Part shown: piece after piece, positions 1 to 12,880 of the stretch
How the letters are laid out: each line of letters begins with the position of its first letter
How positions within the stretch are numbered: position 1 is the stretch's first letter
Source: Jacaranda mimosifolia
Lineage: Eukaryota; Streptophyta; Magnoliopsida; Lamiales; Bignoniaceae
Assembly (NCBI GenBank): GCA_018894105.1
Contig: CM032117.1
Span: forward strand, 41,092,501-41,156,500
Length of the DNA: 64,000 bases
Reading direction: 5' to 3'
The notes under the pieces: model-generated
Seen by the model: only the letters and a program-made list of their open reading frames with translations
Told to the model about the DNA's origin: nothing
Databases searched by the model: none
Translations under genes and position numbers: made by a program

Positions 1-2397
1 TGGGCTGTGAATTTGAGTACAATGTGGGGGAAATAAAGTACAAACATAAAACAAACAAAGTATAAATAGTATTATATTGAAATACAATTTAATTCATTTG
101 GAATTTTGTAGTGAATCTCAGTACAATATGAGGGAAATGAAGTACAAACCTAGAACTAAAAAAGTATAAATAGCGTTACGTTGAAGTACAATTCAATTCA
201 TTTGAAACTGGACATTGAATTTGAGTACAATGTGAGGGAGATGAAGTACAAACGTAGAACAAACAAAGTATAAATAGTATTACATTAAAGTACAATTCAA
301 TTCATTTGAAACTGGACATTGAATTTGAGTATAATATGATGGACAAACTCATAACTAACAAAGTATAAATGGTGCTATGCGGAAGTATGATTCAATTAAA
401 TTGAAATTGGGATATGAATTTGAGTACAATATAATGGAAATGAAGTGCGAACGTAGAACAAGCAAATTATAAATGGTGCTATGTTGAAGTACATTTCAAT
501 ACAGTTGAAGTGAATTTGAGTACAATTTGATGGACAAACCCATAACTAACAAAGTATAAATGGTGCTATGTAGAAGTACGATTCAATTCAATTGAAATTG
601 AAATTGGGCTATGAATTTGAGTACAATGTGAGAGAAATAAAGTAAAAACGTAAAACAAACAAAGTATAAATGGTGTTATGTTGAAGTACAATTTAATTCA
701 TTTGAAATTTTGCAGTGAATCTGAGTACAATATGAGGAAAATGAAGTACAAACCTAGAACTAACAAAGTATAAATAGTGTTACGTTGAAGTACAATTCAA
801 TTCATTTGGAACTGGACATTGAATTTGAGTACAATGTGAGGGAAATGAAGTACAAACGTAGAACTAACAAAGTATAAATAGTGTTACATTGAAGTACAAT
901 TCAATTCATTTGTAACTGGACATTGAATTTGAGTATAATATGATGGACAAACTCATAAATAACAAAGTATAAATGGTGCTATGCGGAACTACAATTCAAT
1001 TCAATTGAAATTGGAATATGAATTTGAGTACAATATAATGGAAATGAAGTGCGAACGTAGAACAAGCAAATTATAAATGGTGCTATGTTGAAGTACATTT
1101 CAATACAGTTGAAGTGAATTTGAGTACAATTTGATGGACAAACCCATAACTAACAAAGTATAAATGGTGCTATGCGGAAGTACGATTCAATTCAACTGAA
1201 ATTGAAATTGGGCTATGAATTTGAGTACAACGTGAGGGAAATAAAGTACAAACGTACAAACAAAGTATAAATGGTGTTATGTTGAAGTACAATTTAATTC
1301 ATTTGAAATTTTGCAGTGAATCTGAGTACAATATGAGGAAAATGAAGTACAAACCTAGAACTAACAAAGTATAAATAGCGTTGCGTTGAAGTATAATTCA
1401 ATTCATTTGGAACTGGACATTGAATTTGAGTACAATGTGAGGGAAATGAAGTACAAACATAGAATAAACAAAGTATAAATTGTGTTGTATTGAAGTACAA
1501 TTTAATTCATTTGTAATTTGACAGTGAATTTGAATACAATATATGGACAAACTCATAACTAACAAAGTATAAATGGTGCTATGCGGAAGTACGATTCAAT
1601 TCAATTGAAATTAGGCTGTGAATTTGAGTACAATATGATGGAAATGAAGTTCAAATGTAGAACAAATAAATTATAAATGGTGCTATGCGAAAGTATGATT
1701 CAATTCAATTGAAGTTGGGCTGTGAATTCAGTACAATGTGAGGGAAATGAAGTATAAACGTAGAACAAACAAAGTATAAATGGTGTTGTATTGAAGTATA
1801 ATTTATTTTCATTTATAATTTGGCAGTGAATTTGAGTACAATATGATGGACAAACCCATAACTAACAAAGTATAAATGGTGCTATGCAGAAGTACGTTTC
1901 AATTGAAATTAAAATTGGGCTGTGAATTTGAGTACAATGTGAGGGAAATGAAGTACAAACGGGGAACAAACAAAGTATAAATGGTGTTATGTTGAAGTAC
2001 AATTTAATTTATTTGAAATTTTGCAGTGAATTTGAGTACAATATGAGAAAAATGAAGTACAAACCTAGAGCTAAGAAAGTATAAATAGTGTTACGTTGAA
2101 GTACAATTCAATTCATTTGAAACTGGACATTGAGTTTAAGTATAATGTGAAGAAAATGAAGTACAAAAGTACACTTATGTTAAAATGAAACTGGACAGCA
2201 GTTTTGAGTACAATATCACGTAAATGAAGTACAATTGTTAAGAAATCAAGTATAAATCTCCCAGATTTAGGTATAAAATCACTGATATCTTGAACAACAT
2301 GCAAAATTCATGCTAAATCAAATACATAATTGCCTAAATAAAGTATAATTGTCAATAAAATAAGTATAAACCTCTCAGATTAAGGTACAAAATTTAG
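1..2397 (-). repeat. 3' tandem array of MULE A with 604-bp higher-order repeat
   Basis: The sequence after the transposase stop is a tandem array of monomers of about 100-120 bp, each made of units of about 21 bp with GTAC or ATAC cores. A higher-order period of 604 bp is visible: the block starting TGGGCTGTGAATTTGAG at base 1 recurs at 605 and 1209, and inner landmarks (for example GTACAATATGAGG near 121, 725 and 1328) keep that spacing. From about 1610 to 2397 the order is scrambled and the copies are less regular. It is the counterpart of the array at 20401-22100 in MULE B, but the two have been amplified independently. Short open frames inside it are by-products of the periodicity. Confidence 0.85.
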
Positions 2398-4020
2398 CTA
2401 ATTTATTGATTCTTTGCAGGTTCAACGATTATGCCCTATTCTACCACACATTTTACACTTAATTACACGTTTCTCAATTTGTGATGGAATCTCTGTGTCC
2501 TTCTACGCTCAGGCTGAGATCGACAATCAGGTGCATTAATGGCGCCATCATCATCTAGAGGGAACATATGCCTATTATACGTAGGAATAGGGTTTATCAC
2601 TGCTTGGTATGCTTGTTGATACATCTCAACTCGGTAGTATTGATCGGTAAAGTCATATGGTGAAAGTGACTTTGACTTGATACAAGCCCAAACATGTTTG
2701 CATGGTATTTTATCAATTTGCCATGCTCTGCACGAGCAAACCCCACTATGTAAATCTACAGCACACAATTTATCTTTCTCAATCACCTCAAAGCTCCAAC
2801 CACTAGACATGACAACTTTTAAATTACGAGAACGCATATGATTGATTGCCAACTTCTTTTCTTACTTGGGACATAATTGACCAACTATCTTATGAGATTC
2901 TTCTCGTCGATCATGCATCATAACCATTATTTGCATGCATATGTGATCAGCCATGGCTGCAACTAGCATAAATCGGGCTGGTTTAACCCAATTATTCCAA
3001 TATTCTGCTTGATTATTGTTTATTACCCTCCATCAATCTCCATTGAATAAGGAATTTGCCCAACATTGTAGGTCAGACTGCATAATAAAGTCTCTGGCAA
3101 GCGATAATGACTCCAAGATGCTGTCTATATGTCGTGTATACTTCTGCCTTGTAGGCGCATATGTAGCTTCCATAAAAATAGAACACCAATGTTTCTTGTT
3201 ATGGAGAGGGTATTTCTTTAATACCTGAATTTAAAATAATAGATCAGTAATGTGCTAAATGTTGTGAATTAGAGTTTATTTCACATAATTGTTTCACAAG
3301 CAAATTTAAAGTTCTTACTTTTTTCTTAAAATTATCCACTAAGTATCTCAAGCAATAGACATGGTGGCTATCGGGAAATATCATGGGAAGGGCCTTAAGA
3401 AGACATGGATGTCGATCAGAGAAGAAAGTAAACCTTGATAAGCCAGGTAGATATTGAGAATCTAAGATACTTCTTAGCTTAACGCAGAACTACTCCCAAT
3501 TAATATCATTTTCAAATTCAACAACTGCATATGCTAGCTTGAATAAGTCATCATTAGCATCCTTAAGCTTTCTTTGTATTTATTTTTAATATGGGTGCCA
3601 TCTAAGAATATCAACGGCCTGCATCCCTTGAGAAAACCAATAAGGCAGGCACTAAAACATATAAATAACCGATGAAATTTTTGACTAATTGGGTCTATCT
3701 CACAATCTGCAATACTTCCAGGGTTTGTCTTCTTCACAGCATCACAGTACCACCTCAACTTATCATAAGATCCCTTATCAGCTCCATAGATATCATGCAT
3801 AGCTAATTCCTTACCCATTCATGCTTTATGGTACCTAAGTTCTACACCGTATTCTTTGTGGATATCTTTCAATATAGTAGAGGGCTGATAGCGTGGCTCT
3901 GATCTCAATTTATCCTTCACCATGTTAGCAGCCCAAGCGGAATCGACTTTAGGATGTCCCCTTCTCCGAAGATTAGCCTCACCACATGTGTGCTCTATAT
4001 TGCATTTTCGAATGCCAAAT

Positions 4021-4106
4021 AATTTATCAGCCTCATGCATTGATGCATAGATTATCCATTTACAATTTATCAGCCTCATGCATTGATGCATAGATTCTCC
4101 ATTTGC
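4021..4106 (-). repeat. 43-bp tandem duplication in the MULE A DNA-binding domain
   Basis: The block starting AATTTATCAGCCTCATGC at 4021 is repeated from 4064, an offset of 43 bp, with about three differences. MULE B has only one copy. Because 43 is not a multiple of three, the duplication shifts the reading frame directly after the conserved Cys-Lys-Trp-Arg segment of the MuDR-type domain. Confidence 0.85.
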
Positions 4107-4339
4107 AATTTTCATTACTGCAAATGTCTATGACTTTTTTGTTATCATTTTTCTTGTATTTAAATGATTGCAAAGTAGACACCGCATAATTCTTAAGCAT
4201 AATTTTGAACTCCTGAGCATCCTTGAATGTCTGACCCACTCCATATATGCAATTCATCCATGCATCAATTGAGTTGCTAATTAAAGCCAATTCATTATGT
4301 GATGCATTGGTCGAACCAATTTCCTCCTCGACTGCATCC

Positions 4340-7300
4340 CTTAAGGTTGACAAATGAAGTACAATTTTAGGTAAAATAAAGTAAAATATGTAGAACAATT
4401 CAGCATGGTAATATAATTTCAAATAAATGAAGTACAATTTCAGAAACAATAGAAGTATAAAACGCCAACAATTGCAGTACAATTTTGGATAATCAATAAG
4501 TAAAGCATTTGAAGTATAGAACTTTAGCTAAAATGAAGTATAAAAATTAATAGAACTTTATAAAACTTAAATAATGTAGTACAATTTTATGTAAAAGGTT
4601 AAGTATAATTTTAGATAAACTGAAGTACAATTTCAGAACTCCTGAGGTACAAAACCTTAGCAATTGCAGTACAATTTTTGGATAATCCATTAGTAGAACA
4701 CTTGAAACTTAAATAATAGATTCAGATAGATGAAGTACAAGTTTAGATAAAATGAAGTACAATTTCAGAACTCTTGTAGTATAGAACTTCATTGAATATA
4801 GTACATGTTTAGGTAAAATGAAGTATAATTTCAGAAAATAAAAGTACAATTTTAGAACAATTGCAGTATGATTTTGGATAATCTATTAGTAGAACACCTA
4901 ACGTATAAAACTTAAATAATAGTTTCAGATAATTGAAATACAAGTTTAAATAAAATGAAGTACAATTTTGGAACACTTGAAGTATAAAACATTAGCAATT
5001 GTAGTATAGTTTTTGGATAATCCATTAGTAGAACACTTGCAGCTTTAAATAATAGATTTAGATAACTGAAGTACCAGTTTAGACAAAATGAAGTACAATT
5101 TCAGAACACCCAAAGTATAGAACTTCAATGAATAGAGTACATATTTTGGTAAAATGAAGTATAATTTCATAAAATAGAAGTACAACTTTATATAAAAAGA
5201 AGTACAATTTCAGAACACTTAAAGTATAAAAGAAGTTTAGATTCAGATAATTGAAATACAAATTTAGATAAAATGAAGTAAAATTTTAGAACACTTGAAG
5301 TATAAAACCTTAGCAATTGCAGTACAATTTTAGATAAGTGAAGTACAATTTCAGAACTCCTAAAGTATAAAATTTTAGCAATTGCAGTACGATTTTAGAT
5401 AGTCCATTGGTAGAACACTTGAAGTATAAAACTAAAACAATAGATTCAGGTACTTGAAGTACAAGTTTAGATAAAATGAAGTACAATTTCAGAAAACATA
5501 AAGTATAAAACCTTAGCAATTGCAGTACAATTTTAGTTAAAGTGAAGTACAATTTCAGAACTCCATAAGTATAAAACCTTAGCAGTTGCAGTACAATTTT
5601 TGGATAATAAATTAGTAAACACTTGAAGCTTAAATAATATAAGTACAATTTCAGAACACTTGAAATATAGAACTTCAATGAATAGAGTACAAGTTTAGGT
5701 AAAATGAAGTATAATTTCATAAAATAGAAGTACAATTCTATAATGAAGTACAATTTCAGAAATAATAGATTTAGAAAAGTGAAGTACAAGTTTAGATATA
5801 ATGAAGTACAATTTCTAAACACAAGAAGTATAAAACCTTAACAATTGCAGTATAATTTTAGATAAGGTGAAGTTCAATTTCAGAACTCATGAAGTATAAA
5901 ACCTTAGCAATTGGAGTACAATTTTAGATAATCCATTAGCAGAACACTTGAAGCTTCAATAATCTATTCAGATAACTGAAGTATAAGTTTTGATAGAATA
6001 AAGTACAATTTTAGAACACCTAAAGTATAGAACTTCAATGAATATAGTACATGTTTAGATAAAATAAAGTATAATTTTATAAAACAGAAGTACAATTTTA
6101 TATAAAATGTAGTACAATTTTAGAAATAATAGATTCAGATAATTGAAGCACAAATTTAGATATAATGAAGTATAATTTCAGAACAAATGAAGTATAAAAC
6201 CTTAGCAATTGCAGTACAATTTTGAATAAAGTGAAGTACAGTTTCAAAACTCCTGTGGTATAAAACCTTAGGAATTGTAGTATAATTTTGAATAAAGTGA
6301 AGTACAGTTTCGGAACTCCTAAGGTATAAAACCTTAGCAATTGTGGTATAATTTTTGGATAATCCATTAGCAGAACACTTGAAGCTTAAATAATATATTC
6401 AGATAACTAAAGTACAAGTTTTGATAAAATGAAGTAAAATTTCAGAACACCTAAAGTATAGAACTTCAATGAATAGAGTACATGTTTAAGTAAAATGAAG
6501 TATAATTTCATAAAACAGAAGTATAATTTTATATAAAATGTAGTACAATTTTAGAAATAATAGATTTAGATAATTGAAGCACAAGTTTAGATATAATGAA
6601 GTACAATTTTAGAACACATGAAGTATAAAACCTTAGCAATTGCAGTACAAGTTTGGATAAAGTGAAGTACAGTTTCGGAACTCTTGAGGTATAAAACCTT
6701 AGCAATTGTGTTACAATTTTTGGATAATCCATTAGCAGAACACTTGAAGCTTAAATAATATATTCAGATAATTAAAGTACAAGTTTAGATAAAATAAAGT
6801 ACAATTTCAGAACACCTGAAGTATAGGACTTCAATTAATAGAGTACATGTTTAGGTAAAATGAAGTATAATTTCAGAAAAAAGAAATATAATTTCGGAAC
6901 ACTTGAAGTATAATCCTTAGCAATTGCAGTACGGTTTTGGATAATCCATTAGTAGAACACTTGAAGTATAAAACTTAAATAATAGATTCAGATAATTCAA
7001 GTATAAGTTTACATAAAATGAAGTACAATTTTAGAACACTTGAAGTATAGAACTTCAATGAATCGAGTATAAGTTTAGGTAAAATTATGTATAAAATGAA
7101 GTATAGTTTCAGAAATAGAAGTACAATTTTTTGATAAAGTGAAGTACAATTTCGAAACTCCTGAAATATAAAACTTTAGCAATTGCAGTATGATTTTGGA
7201 TAATCCATTAATAGAACACTTGAAGTATAAAATGAAGTATAATTTCAGAAAACCAAAAGTATAATTTTAGATAGAAGACGTTTAGTTTGGGAACACTTCA

Positions 7301-7545
7301 AGTATAAACCACTAGAAATTGCAATACAATTTTGGATAATCCATTAGTAGAACATTTGAAGTATAAAACTTGCATAATGGAGTATAATTTTTGTGAGATG
7401 AAGTACAATTTTATTTGTAGTGAAGTATAATGTAGAACGCTCCAAGTAGAAAAAGATTTTCAAATAAACAGAGTACAATTTCGGAACACTTCAAGTACAA
7501 GAATTTACAAATTGCAGTACAGTTTAGATTCTGTAGAAATATTAT
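4340..7545 (-). repeat. MULE A transposase intron 1, almost entirely short-period repeats
   Basis: A 3.2-kb intron defined by the same exon borders as in MULE B. It consists of degenerate units of about 20-23 bp, read on the gene strand as TATACTTCA or TGTACTTCA followed by about 13 variable bases. Units are grouped into larger blocks; one block of about 430 bp is repeated directly (landmark GTACATGTTTA at 6048 and 6478). Leu/Tyr-rich open frames such as the minus-strand one at 5310-5822 are translations of the repeat, not genes. The acceptor at 4340 is conserved with MULE B but the donor has lost its G. Confidence 0.8.
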
Positions 7546-7876
7546 CTTAAAACATCACTGCTCTTCTTTTCACTGCTACTTGATTCATCCTTTCGGTTTA
7601 CTAGGATGTCAACAATGTTCATCTTCAATGTCAAATGCAGTAAGACCATATTCATGACATCGTCGTCATTAGTCAAAGTCACGTACATTCTTTGATGTGG
7701 AGCTATGTATTGCAAACTAAAGAGGTTGACGTTAGTTCACTCCATTTTCTTGCGAGATTAATGTACATGTCCATTAAAGTCATACCATCCTTAATTGACA
7801 TTATATGGAGCTCGTCTTTGTAGTGGCAACTCCCCAACACTTGATTGAACACTCATCCTTCACTACTGGTTGACAT

Positions 7877-8277
7877 TGTCGGAAAAATACAAGAAACTCA
7901 GAACAACTGAGAAGAAGAAGAAGAAGAAGAAACCCGAAAATGATGAAAATAAAAAGAGAAGAAGATAATGCAGATGTCGGGTTGGTGGTTTTTGGCTTCG
8001 AAGATTATTCCATCTCCCGCTGTGGAGCTTGATGCGTTTTCTATTTCTAGTAATGAAAGTACATATTCTAGGGTTTACTGCTTGCTTGTGTGGATGATGA
8101 ATAAGTGAAAAAAAATGAGTGAAAAATATTATATTTAACGGCATTTTTATCAAATCAAATGAGTAGGGAGTAATCTCTAAAGTTTTAGCAAAACTAGGGA
8201 GCTTATTCTAAACAAAATCAAGTGGGGACTTATCACAAAATGGGAAAGTGCTTTTGGTACTTTTAAATAAGTGCTCC
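7877..8277 (-). other. MULE A 5' terminal repeat and transposase leader
   Basis: The segment matches 15177-15587 of MULE B base for base over most of its length, including the outer GCACTTATTTAAAAGTACC and a CT-rich leader before the PB1-exon ATG at 7876. In MULE B the outer 110 bases or so have a recognisable inverted partner at 27300-27427, so this is a terminal inverted repeat. Confidence 0.8.
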
Positions 8278-8337
8278 TTATAATTATAAATAAAATATAT
8301 ATTAAATTATAATATATATTATAATAATTACTATAAT

Positions 8338-9203
8338 GATTTAAATTATAATATATTATAATTATTTAATCATACATAATAAATATTTAAAATTAGAAAA
8401 AGAAAGTAAATTATTAATATATATTAATTATTTAATTAATATATAAAAATATTTAAAAATAGAAAAAAGCTCATGAACCGGCTCATGAGCTTTCGAACAT
8501 CTAAAGTAGAGCTCGAGCTCGGCTCATGTTAGCTCGAGATCGAGTCGAGCTATAATCAAGCCCGCTCACGAGGCTCGTGAGCCGGCTCGACTCATCTTAC
8601 ACCCTATTTTTACATATTTGCCCTTGGACATGATTGTGACCTAATGGCTATTTGGGTGGGTAGGGTGGGGTCGGGTTGGGTTAGGTTAAAGTAAGGGTAT
8701 AATATTAATTTTCTCAACTTGAATCCAACCCGACCTAATGACAACCTGAAAGATTTAAATTATAATATATTATGATTATTTAATCATATATAATAAATAT
8801 TTAAAATTAGAAAAAAAGTAAATTAGTAATACATATTAATCAATATATAATAAATATTTCAAATTACAAAAAGAAAGTAAATTATTAATATATATTAATT
8901 ATTTAATTAATATATAAAAATATTTAAAAATAGAAAAAAACTCATGAGCCGGCTCATGGGCTTTCAAACAACTAAAGTAGAGCTCGAGCTCGAGCTCGAG
9001 ATAGAATCGAGCTATAATCGAGCCCGCTCACGAGGCTCGAGAGCCAGCTCGACTCATCTTACACCCCTATTTTTACATATTTGCCCTTGGACGTGATTGT
9101 GACCCAATGGCTATTTGAGTGGGTTGGGTGGGGTCAGGTTGGGTTGGGTTAAAGTAGGGGTATAATATTAATTTTTTCAACCCGACCTAATGACAACTTG
9201 AAA
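8338..9203. repeat. Tandem duplication of an AT-rich block with GAGCTCGAGC and GGGTTGGG motifs
   Basis: 8338-8751 and 8752-9203 are two direct copies; both begin GATTTAAATTATAATATATT and end near ACCTAATGACAAC. The second copy carries about 40-50 extra AT-rich bases. Each contains a GC-richer core of alternating GAGCTCGAGC and GAGCCGGCTCG words and a GGGTTGGGTTGGG tract, words common at the ends of plant non-autonomous hAT-like elements. No coding potential is visible. Confidence 0.7.
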
Positions 9204-10350
9204 GTGCTCAATCCTAACCCAACCTGATTCATATCAGGTCAAATTCGGGTTGACCTAATTTTTATTAGGTTGACTTGCCAGCCCAAACTCACCTAACCCA
9301 ACCTGCCAACTTGATTTAAAATAATTATTTTGAATATTTGTTTTATTTTAAAATTTTTTTTTGGTATTATTATTTTTTTTTAAATTTTATCTATTTTTAA
9401 TTATTAATAAATTAAAATAAGAGTAAAGAGTTCTCATTCTACCTTCACAATAGCAACTTTCTAAAATAATTTTAATTGAACCACATAATATTTTGATTTT
9501 TGGGACCTTTTTCCCTTTCATTTTCTAGTATCTATTGGCATTATAGAAATATTGAAATCATACAACGTATTTTATTTTTAAAAATATCAAACTTTACCAA
9601 GTTTTACTCACCTACTCTTTCTAATTTTTGGATCTTTTATGTCGATTAAATTGTCTCTTTTAATTTTTATAATTAATGCCTTTATTTTTTAACTTTATAT
9701 TGATTCAATTAAGCAACATATAAATCAATAAAAATATATCATCAAGCAAATAAGTAAAAAAATATTTTAATTATACACATAATTTATTATAAAAATTATT
9801 TAAGTCTTTTGAAATTTTTATAACCTCTCAACAAAAAGAATTCACATCTATTTATATGTGCAAAATCTTGCATTGTATAATGCCTAAGAAAAACTTCTAG
9901 CACAATTCACTAGTTAAAACAGTATTTTGTAACTTTTTGCAGTACAATTTTCATGTCCGCTTGAAACAATAATAACCATGAGAAGTAATTTAAAATTGTA
10001 ATAATCCATCCTATATGTTTGTGAAAATAAATAAGACCGAAAATTACCAAAGTTCAAAATTTCAAGCATTATGTTGTTATTTTATATTTTTACTCTTAAA
10101 AAAATTTAAATTTTATTTGTTTAATTTGTATTGGGTCGAGTTGGTTTAGGTGTATTCAGGTTGTTGTATGACCCACAATCAAATTTCGGGTTGTTTGTGT
10201 AATCTAAAATTCAACCTAACCCAACCTATTTTCTTCAAGTTCTTATTCGTGTCAACTTTGTTGGAACCGAACCCAAAATGAGTAAACTCAAACCCAATTT
10301 TTTCATATTGAACTCGTGTCGGATTACAGTGTTGGGTTGAAAATTGCCAC
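9204..10350. mobile_element. Possible non-autonomous DNA transposon remnant
   Basis: An AT-rich stretch whose two sides carry complementary words: AACCCAACCTG and GGTTGACCTAA on the left, GGGTCGAGTTGG and CAACCTAACCCAACC on the right, closing with ATTGCCACCCCT near 10342-10353. That terminal word is typical of plant hAT-type miniature elements. I could not define a matching left terminus or target duplication, so the limits are approximate. No gene is visible. Confidence 0.35.
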
Positions 10351-10439
10351 CCCTACACAATAATCACGTGCAAATGGTAAGTGTTTGGCGTAAGTAGTGA
10401 GTTGGGAGTTACTATAGCCACACAGTAAGTTGTTCCTAA

Positions 10440-12880
10440 GTATCGAGAAGTGCTTTATGAAAGGTTGTATTAGAGTTTCAGCTGTTGATCCACTAGACTA
10501 AGGTGATGGCATTAGGATTTGCATCTTAAGTGAACATAGTGGGGAAAAGATAATAAATCCATGTTTTATGGCCACTAGAAAACAATTGTCAAAAGCACTA
10601 GAGGACAACAACTCCAAATTGCATTTTATTATCGAGCTTTTAGAGGAGAAGGTTGAGACACTAGGGGTAGAGATTGCTGATCTCCATTCATAGTTGGCTG
10701 AGAGCAAGGATAGTTGTCAAGCATTGACAAGGCTAAGGGCAAACAATGCTATTGATTTGAGATACGAGAGGGAAACAAATGTCTATTCAAGTTAGCTTGC
10801 TTGAAGTAGTAATGAGCAATGGACCTATCCTTCCCTTGATCTAAGTGCTAGGCTTCAGATCCCAGAGTCTAGAGCTTATGATAGTGAAAGAGATGCGAAG
10901 AGGTTGAGAACTTTCCTTTTGATATGGAATAGAATTTTCTCACTGCAAATATTGAGGATAAGGCGAGAAAAGTAGCAACTACTACCATGTACTTTATCAG
11001 TGAGGTGGCGGATAAAATATGCAGACATCCAAACACGACATGTGGGCATGGATACATGGTAACTTCTCTTGGAAGCGATTAAACAATAATTTTTCCTAGA
11101 TAATGTTGAGTACAATATCAATCACACATTATGGGAGTTAAGATATACAAGAAGGTCTATCATAAACTACGTGAAAGCTTTTTCCACACATATACACATT
11201 CCAAAAATAAGGAATATGTATGAGAATGATAAGCTTTTCATGTTTTTGGAAGACCATAGCCATGGATGCGTACTGAATTGTTGCTATAAAGAATAGTAGA
11301 TCTCAATGTCGCTATAAGAGTAGCTAAGTAGTTAATGGATTACTATTTCGAGCCTCAAAGGGAATAAAATTAGCTTGAAAGGAGAGGGATGGATACATTT
11401 AGGTTGAGCTAGAGCAATGGTGGGGGAGAGAAACAATCCCACACCTAAGGAAGCTTACATGTGAGTTCTAACAAAATAAGGAAGGAGAGCCAACAAGAGC
11501 ACCATAAAAGAGGGACATTAGATGTTTTCTTTGTGATGGCCCACATCGAATAGAGGATTGTTTAAAGAAGCAGTTACTAAATAATTTGATGTGGCCTACA
11601 ACATCAAGGACAATATCTAAAATATGCTGAGCATGGATTGCTTCCAGTGGTTAGCAAGAGTGAATGAGGATGAAGACAATCTTGGAGCTATCTCATACTG
11701 GTGCAACACGATTTTGTAGACTGCAACTAAGAAAGGCGTGCCTCCTAAGGTGAATAAAGTTGCACATGCTTTGGCAAAGAGCCCACCTGAGGAGACACCA
11801 TGGCCCCAGACCCATAGAAAGAATGGATGATGTATGTCAATGCGAAGATCAATTGCAAATATATTCGCACTATAGTCGATACAAGTACTTCTCATAACTA
11901 CCTTGTAAGTGCCGATGTGGAGGGACTCGAGCTTGCACTAGAAGGAGTTGGATGGGTGAAAGCCATTAACTTAACTGCTCAATTGATTGTAGGAACAACC
12001 ATACATGTGCTCATTAGGTAGGGCTATTTGAGAGAGGACCTATATCTCAGTGGTCATAGCGTATGACTTCAAGTCTTCAACCTATCCTTAGGCCTTAATT
12101 TTTCCAAGATACAAGGACCATGGTTATGCAGCATGCTGACTCTTCATGATGATGGGGAGCAAGCATGTGTCATTCTACATTGACCAGGAAGCTAGGAGAT
12201 AAAAATGTTTCAACCATTCAATTTAAAAAAGGATGCAGGCTCGACGAGCCCTAGTACTTATGCACCATTTGCAATGAAGAGATAAATGAGGCATCAAGGC
12301 CGATCCAATGTGGAGAAGGAACTCTTATAAAGTTCAAAGATGCTCTCAAAACTTATCATAAAAAAGTGTAGTTGATCATAAAGTTTTGCTAGTATTGGGT
12401 ACCAAACCTTCCACCCGAGCACATCAGCGGATGACACAACTTGAGCTTGGGGAGCTTATTAATCAACTAAGAGAAATTATGGAGTGTGGAATCATCAAGC
12501 TTGCTAAATCTTCATATGAAGCCCTTATGTTATTTCAAAAGAAGCCCGATGGGCCCTATCAATGTGCTTGTGACTGTTAGGCATTGAATAAATCACTATG
12601 AAAAACAAGTATCCCATGCCACTCGTGGTCCATTGCTTTGAAAATTTAAGGTGGGTGAAGTACTTTACAAAGATTGACTTGAGATTGGGCTGTTGACAGG
12701 TTTGAATCAAAGAAGGGAATGAGGTGAAGACAGTCACTAGATATGGTGCCTTTGAGTTCTTCGCCATACCTTTTGGTGTGATGAATGCTCCATCCACCTT
12801 CAACACTTTTATGAGCCAAGTACTGCATGATTTTCTTGATGAGTTTAAGGTGGTGTACTTGGAAGACAATAGTTATTTAT
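10440..12880 (+). pseudogene. Decayed Ty3/gypsy gag-protease-RT fragment
   Basis: A retrotransposon polyprotein remnant in shifting frames. From about 10567 a Gag-like N terminus is readable, including a RLQIPESRAYDSERDAKRL stretch (about 10850) and an INYVKAFSTHI stretch (about 11160) matching plant gag proteins. A zinc knuckle reads CFLCDGPHRIEDC near 11525. A retropepsin-like core VDTSTSHNYL lies near 11878, where VDTGATHNF is usual. Reverse transcriptase follows, with a KSSYEALMLFQKKPDG segment near 12500, GAFEFFAIPFGVMNAPSTF near 12740 and YLED in place of YLDD near 12856. It stops there: no RNase H, integrase or LTRs were found. Many stops and frameshifts make it a dead fragment. Confidence 0.8.

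Larger units (their letters stand above)
2398..7876 (-). pseudogene. MULE A transposase pseudogene (PB1 / MuDR DBD / MULE / SWIM / zinc knuckle)
   Basis: Three exons by comparison with MULE B: 7876-7546 (PB1-like N terminus), 4339-3319 (MuDR-type DNA-binding domain, then MULE domain) and 3224-2398 (rest of the catalytic domain, SWIM finger, CCHC knuckle). All three probable catalytic acids can be seen: Asp in LDGTH (codon 3600-3602), Asp in the FFSD motif, and Glu in a QAEYWNNW stretch (codon 3003-3005). The SWIM finger reads CSCRAWQIDKIPCKH. Damage: intron 1 donor GT changed to AT (7545-7544), a 43-bp tandem duplication in the DNA-binding domain, a small deletion after LDGTH, Trp codons turned into stops in the KAWMGK and NWEW contexts, and a stop in the knuckle (CGA to TGA). 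The protein would bind element ends and cut and join DNA; this copy cannot be translated intact. Confidence 0.85.
1..8277 (-). mobile_element. MULE A: Mutator-like element, 5' part, cut by the window edge
   Basis: A large Mutator-like DNA transposon read on the minus strand. Its 5' terminal repeat ends at 8277 and begins GGAGCACTTATTT on the minus strand, matching the left end of MULE B at 15177. Inward from the end come a leader, a transposase gene of three exons with a 3.2-kb repeat-filled first intron, and a second repeat array running to base 1. Gene order and sequence parallel MULE B throughout, so the other half (including any Ulp1-like gene) should lie left of the window. The transposase has stops, a frameshifting 43-bp duplication and a lost splice donor, so the copy is not autonomous. 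The target duplication cannot be tested because the far end is missing. Confidence 0.85.

Noticed and set aside
3016..3228. Plus-strand frame in MULE A
   Set aside because: Antisense to transposase exon 3, which carries the catalytic Glu motif.
5310..5822. Minus-strand 170-codon open frame, Leu/Tyr/Phe-rich
   Set aside because: It lies wholly within the MULE A intron array; its repeated KLYF and IVLQLL words are translations of the short tandem units.
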